The notes under the pieces: model-generated | The model's input: the letters and a program-made list of their open reading frames with translations, nothing else | Databases searched by the model: none | What the model was told of the DNA's origin: nothing | Position numbers and translations under genes: made by a program | Origin: Nitrospira bacterium HGW-Nitrospira-1 | GTDB lineage: Bacteria > Nitrospirota > Thermodesulfovibrionia > Thermodesulfovibrionales > UBA6898 | Direction: 5' to 3' | Length of the DNA stretch: 8,152 nt | Assembly (NCBI GenBank): GCA_002839535.1 | Contig: PGYF01000054.1 | Coordinates: 5,336-13,487, forward strand | Part shown: piece by piece, positions 7,784 to 8,152 of the stretch | Layout: each line of letters starts with the position of its first letter | Position numbering within the stretch: position 1 is the first letter of the stretch

Positions 7784-7915
7784 AGCTGTTGTCTTGACCC
7801 AAAAAATGCAATTGAATTATATTCGCATGGACATGAATGCCTTCAAAGGGTTTCAGACGGCAAACATCCTTCTGTCCCTATGGAAGAGATAATTATGAAA
7901 CTTAGAGAAAAGTAG
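7784..7915 (+). pseudogene. Short antitoxin-tail-like remnant
   Basis: This frame of 43 codons follows a TGA (7781-7783) and ends at TAG (7913-7915), with no start codon before residue 34. The end, VSDGKHPSVPMEEIIMKLRE, has the look of the C-terminus of small type II antitoxins, in which a short linker leads to a PxxEIxxxL-type helix. An overlapping frame just upstream (RIEGTLLVYVSDEAVVLTQ, from about 7746) could be the preceding part separated by a frameshift. No toxin partner is seen. The identity is tentative, and chance cannot be excluded for so short a frame. Confidence 0.3.
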
Positions 7916-7929
7916 GGGACGTTGCCAAC

Positions 7930-8079
7930 TTAAACAACATATTGTGCACACCATCGTTCCAAATCTTCTGGGCGAATCACATTATCCGATGCAATGCGGA
8001 TGGAAGAAGCATATAAGGCTTGCGGTGTCACGCCAAGCACCTTTGCCAATTCCTGAAAGAGGTTTTTAAAAAGCAAGGT
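7930..8079 (-). pseudogene. Helix-turn-helix-like gene tail
   Basis: On the minus strand a frame of 49 codons follows a TGA (8082-8080) and ends at TAA (7932-7930). It contains FQELAKVLGVTPQALYASS, which fits a helix-turn-helix, then VIRPEDLERWCAQYVV at the end. The only possible start is a TTG near the beginning without a ribosome-binding site, so it is best read as the 3' end of a broken regulator or transposase-associated gene. It converges on the remnant at 7784-7915. Confidence 0.4.
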
Positions 8080-8152
8080 TCAGGCGGGAAAAAAGGCAGG
8101 AATTACGGAATTTATGATGCACACATAAAATATGCAAAATCCGGCCCCGGTC

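Larger units (their letters stand above)
7754..8152. other. Right-end region without an intact gene
   Basis: Nearly 400 bases follow the ATPase without a complete gene. They hold the two remnants listed separately and, at the right edge, two competing short open frames that leave the window: minus 8066-8152, and plus from about 8056 (it reads GRNYGIYDAHIKYAKSGPG near the end). The plus frame looks somewhat protein-like but cannot be judged from about 30 codons. No clear terminator hairpin with a T tract was seen after the ATPase stop. Confidence 0.5.

Noticed and set aside
7913..7930. GGGGACGTTGCC resembling sequences beside REP-associated transposases
   Set aside because: Only one copy is present, with no inverted partner and no transposase in the window.
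1..8152. CRISPR array or tRNA gene
   Set aside because: No regularly spaced direct repeats and no cloverleaf-like sequence were seen by eye on either strand.

Overview
The window looks bacterial. Gene spacing is compact, two Shine-Dalgarno sites (AGGAGGG and GGAGGT) stand in front of non-ATG starts, and the large helicase and the COG1373-type ATPase belong to families widespread in bacteria. Base composition is moderate and slightly AT-rich. No rRNA, tRNA or diagnostic housekeeping gene is present, so the lineage cannot be fixed. The mix of gene types would suit an uncultured Desulfobacterota-like genome, but that is a weak impression.

Layout, left to right. (1) Positions 1-1159, minus strand: a protein of at least 386 residues running off the left edge. 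Its order of motifs is that of a eukaryotic-type protein kinase: a glycine-loop-like stretch, a VVK lysine, a hinge, a catalytic loop ADMKPEHI and a DYE in place of DFG. A further domain follows and is cut by the edge. (2) Positions 1160-1382: a divergent, AT-rich control region with inverted repeats. (3) Positions 1383-5909, plus strand: a giant (about 1,500 residue) superfamily 1 helicase of the COG1112/Upf1-like type, with a C-terminal Vsr/DUF559-like endonuclease domain. (4) Positions 5896-6087: an open frame of 63 codons without a start. It would be joined to the helicase by a +1 shift at a run of five A, so it is either a lost or recoded C-terminal tail or a gene remnant. (5) Positions 6088-6322: a spacer with a bulged hairpin and an operator-like palindrome. 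(6) Positions 6323-7753, plus strand: a complete 476-residue AAA_14/DUF4143 (COG1373) ATPase with a restriction-endonuclease-like C-terminus. (7) Positions 7754-8152: no intact gene, only short gene-like remnants on both strands, one resembling an antitoxin tail and one a helix-turn-helix tail.

Working together. The two complete genes are both P-loop NTPases that end in a restriction-endonuclease-like fold. A kinase-like gene diverges from the helicase, and the right end is littered with remnants. This is the look of an accessory or defence-type island. COG1112 helicases joined to nucleases, sometimes with a Ser/Thr kinase domain, occur in known anti-phage systems such as Mokosh. The parts here (Vsr-like nuclease in place of PLD, kinase as a separate divergent gene) do not match that layout exactly. 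A shared role in defence is inference and not shown by the sequence.
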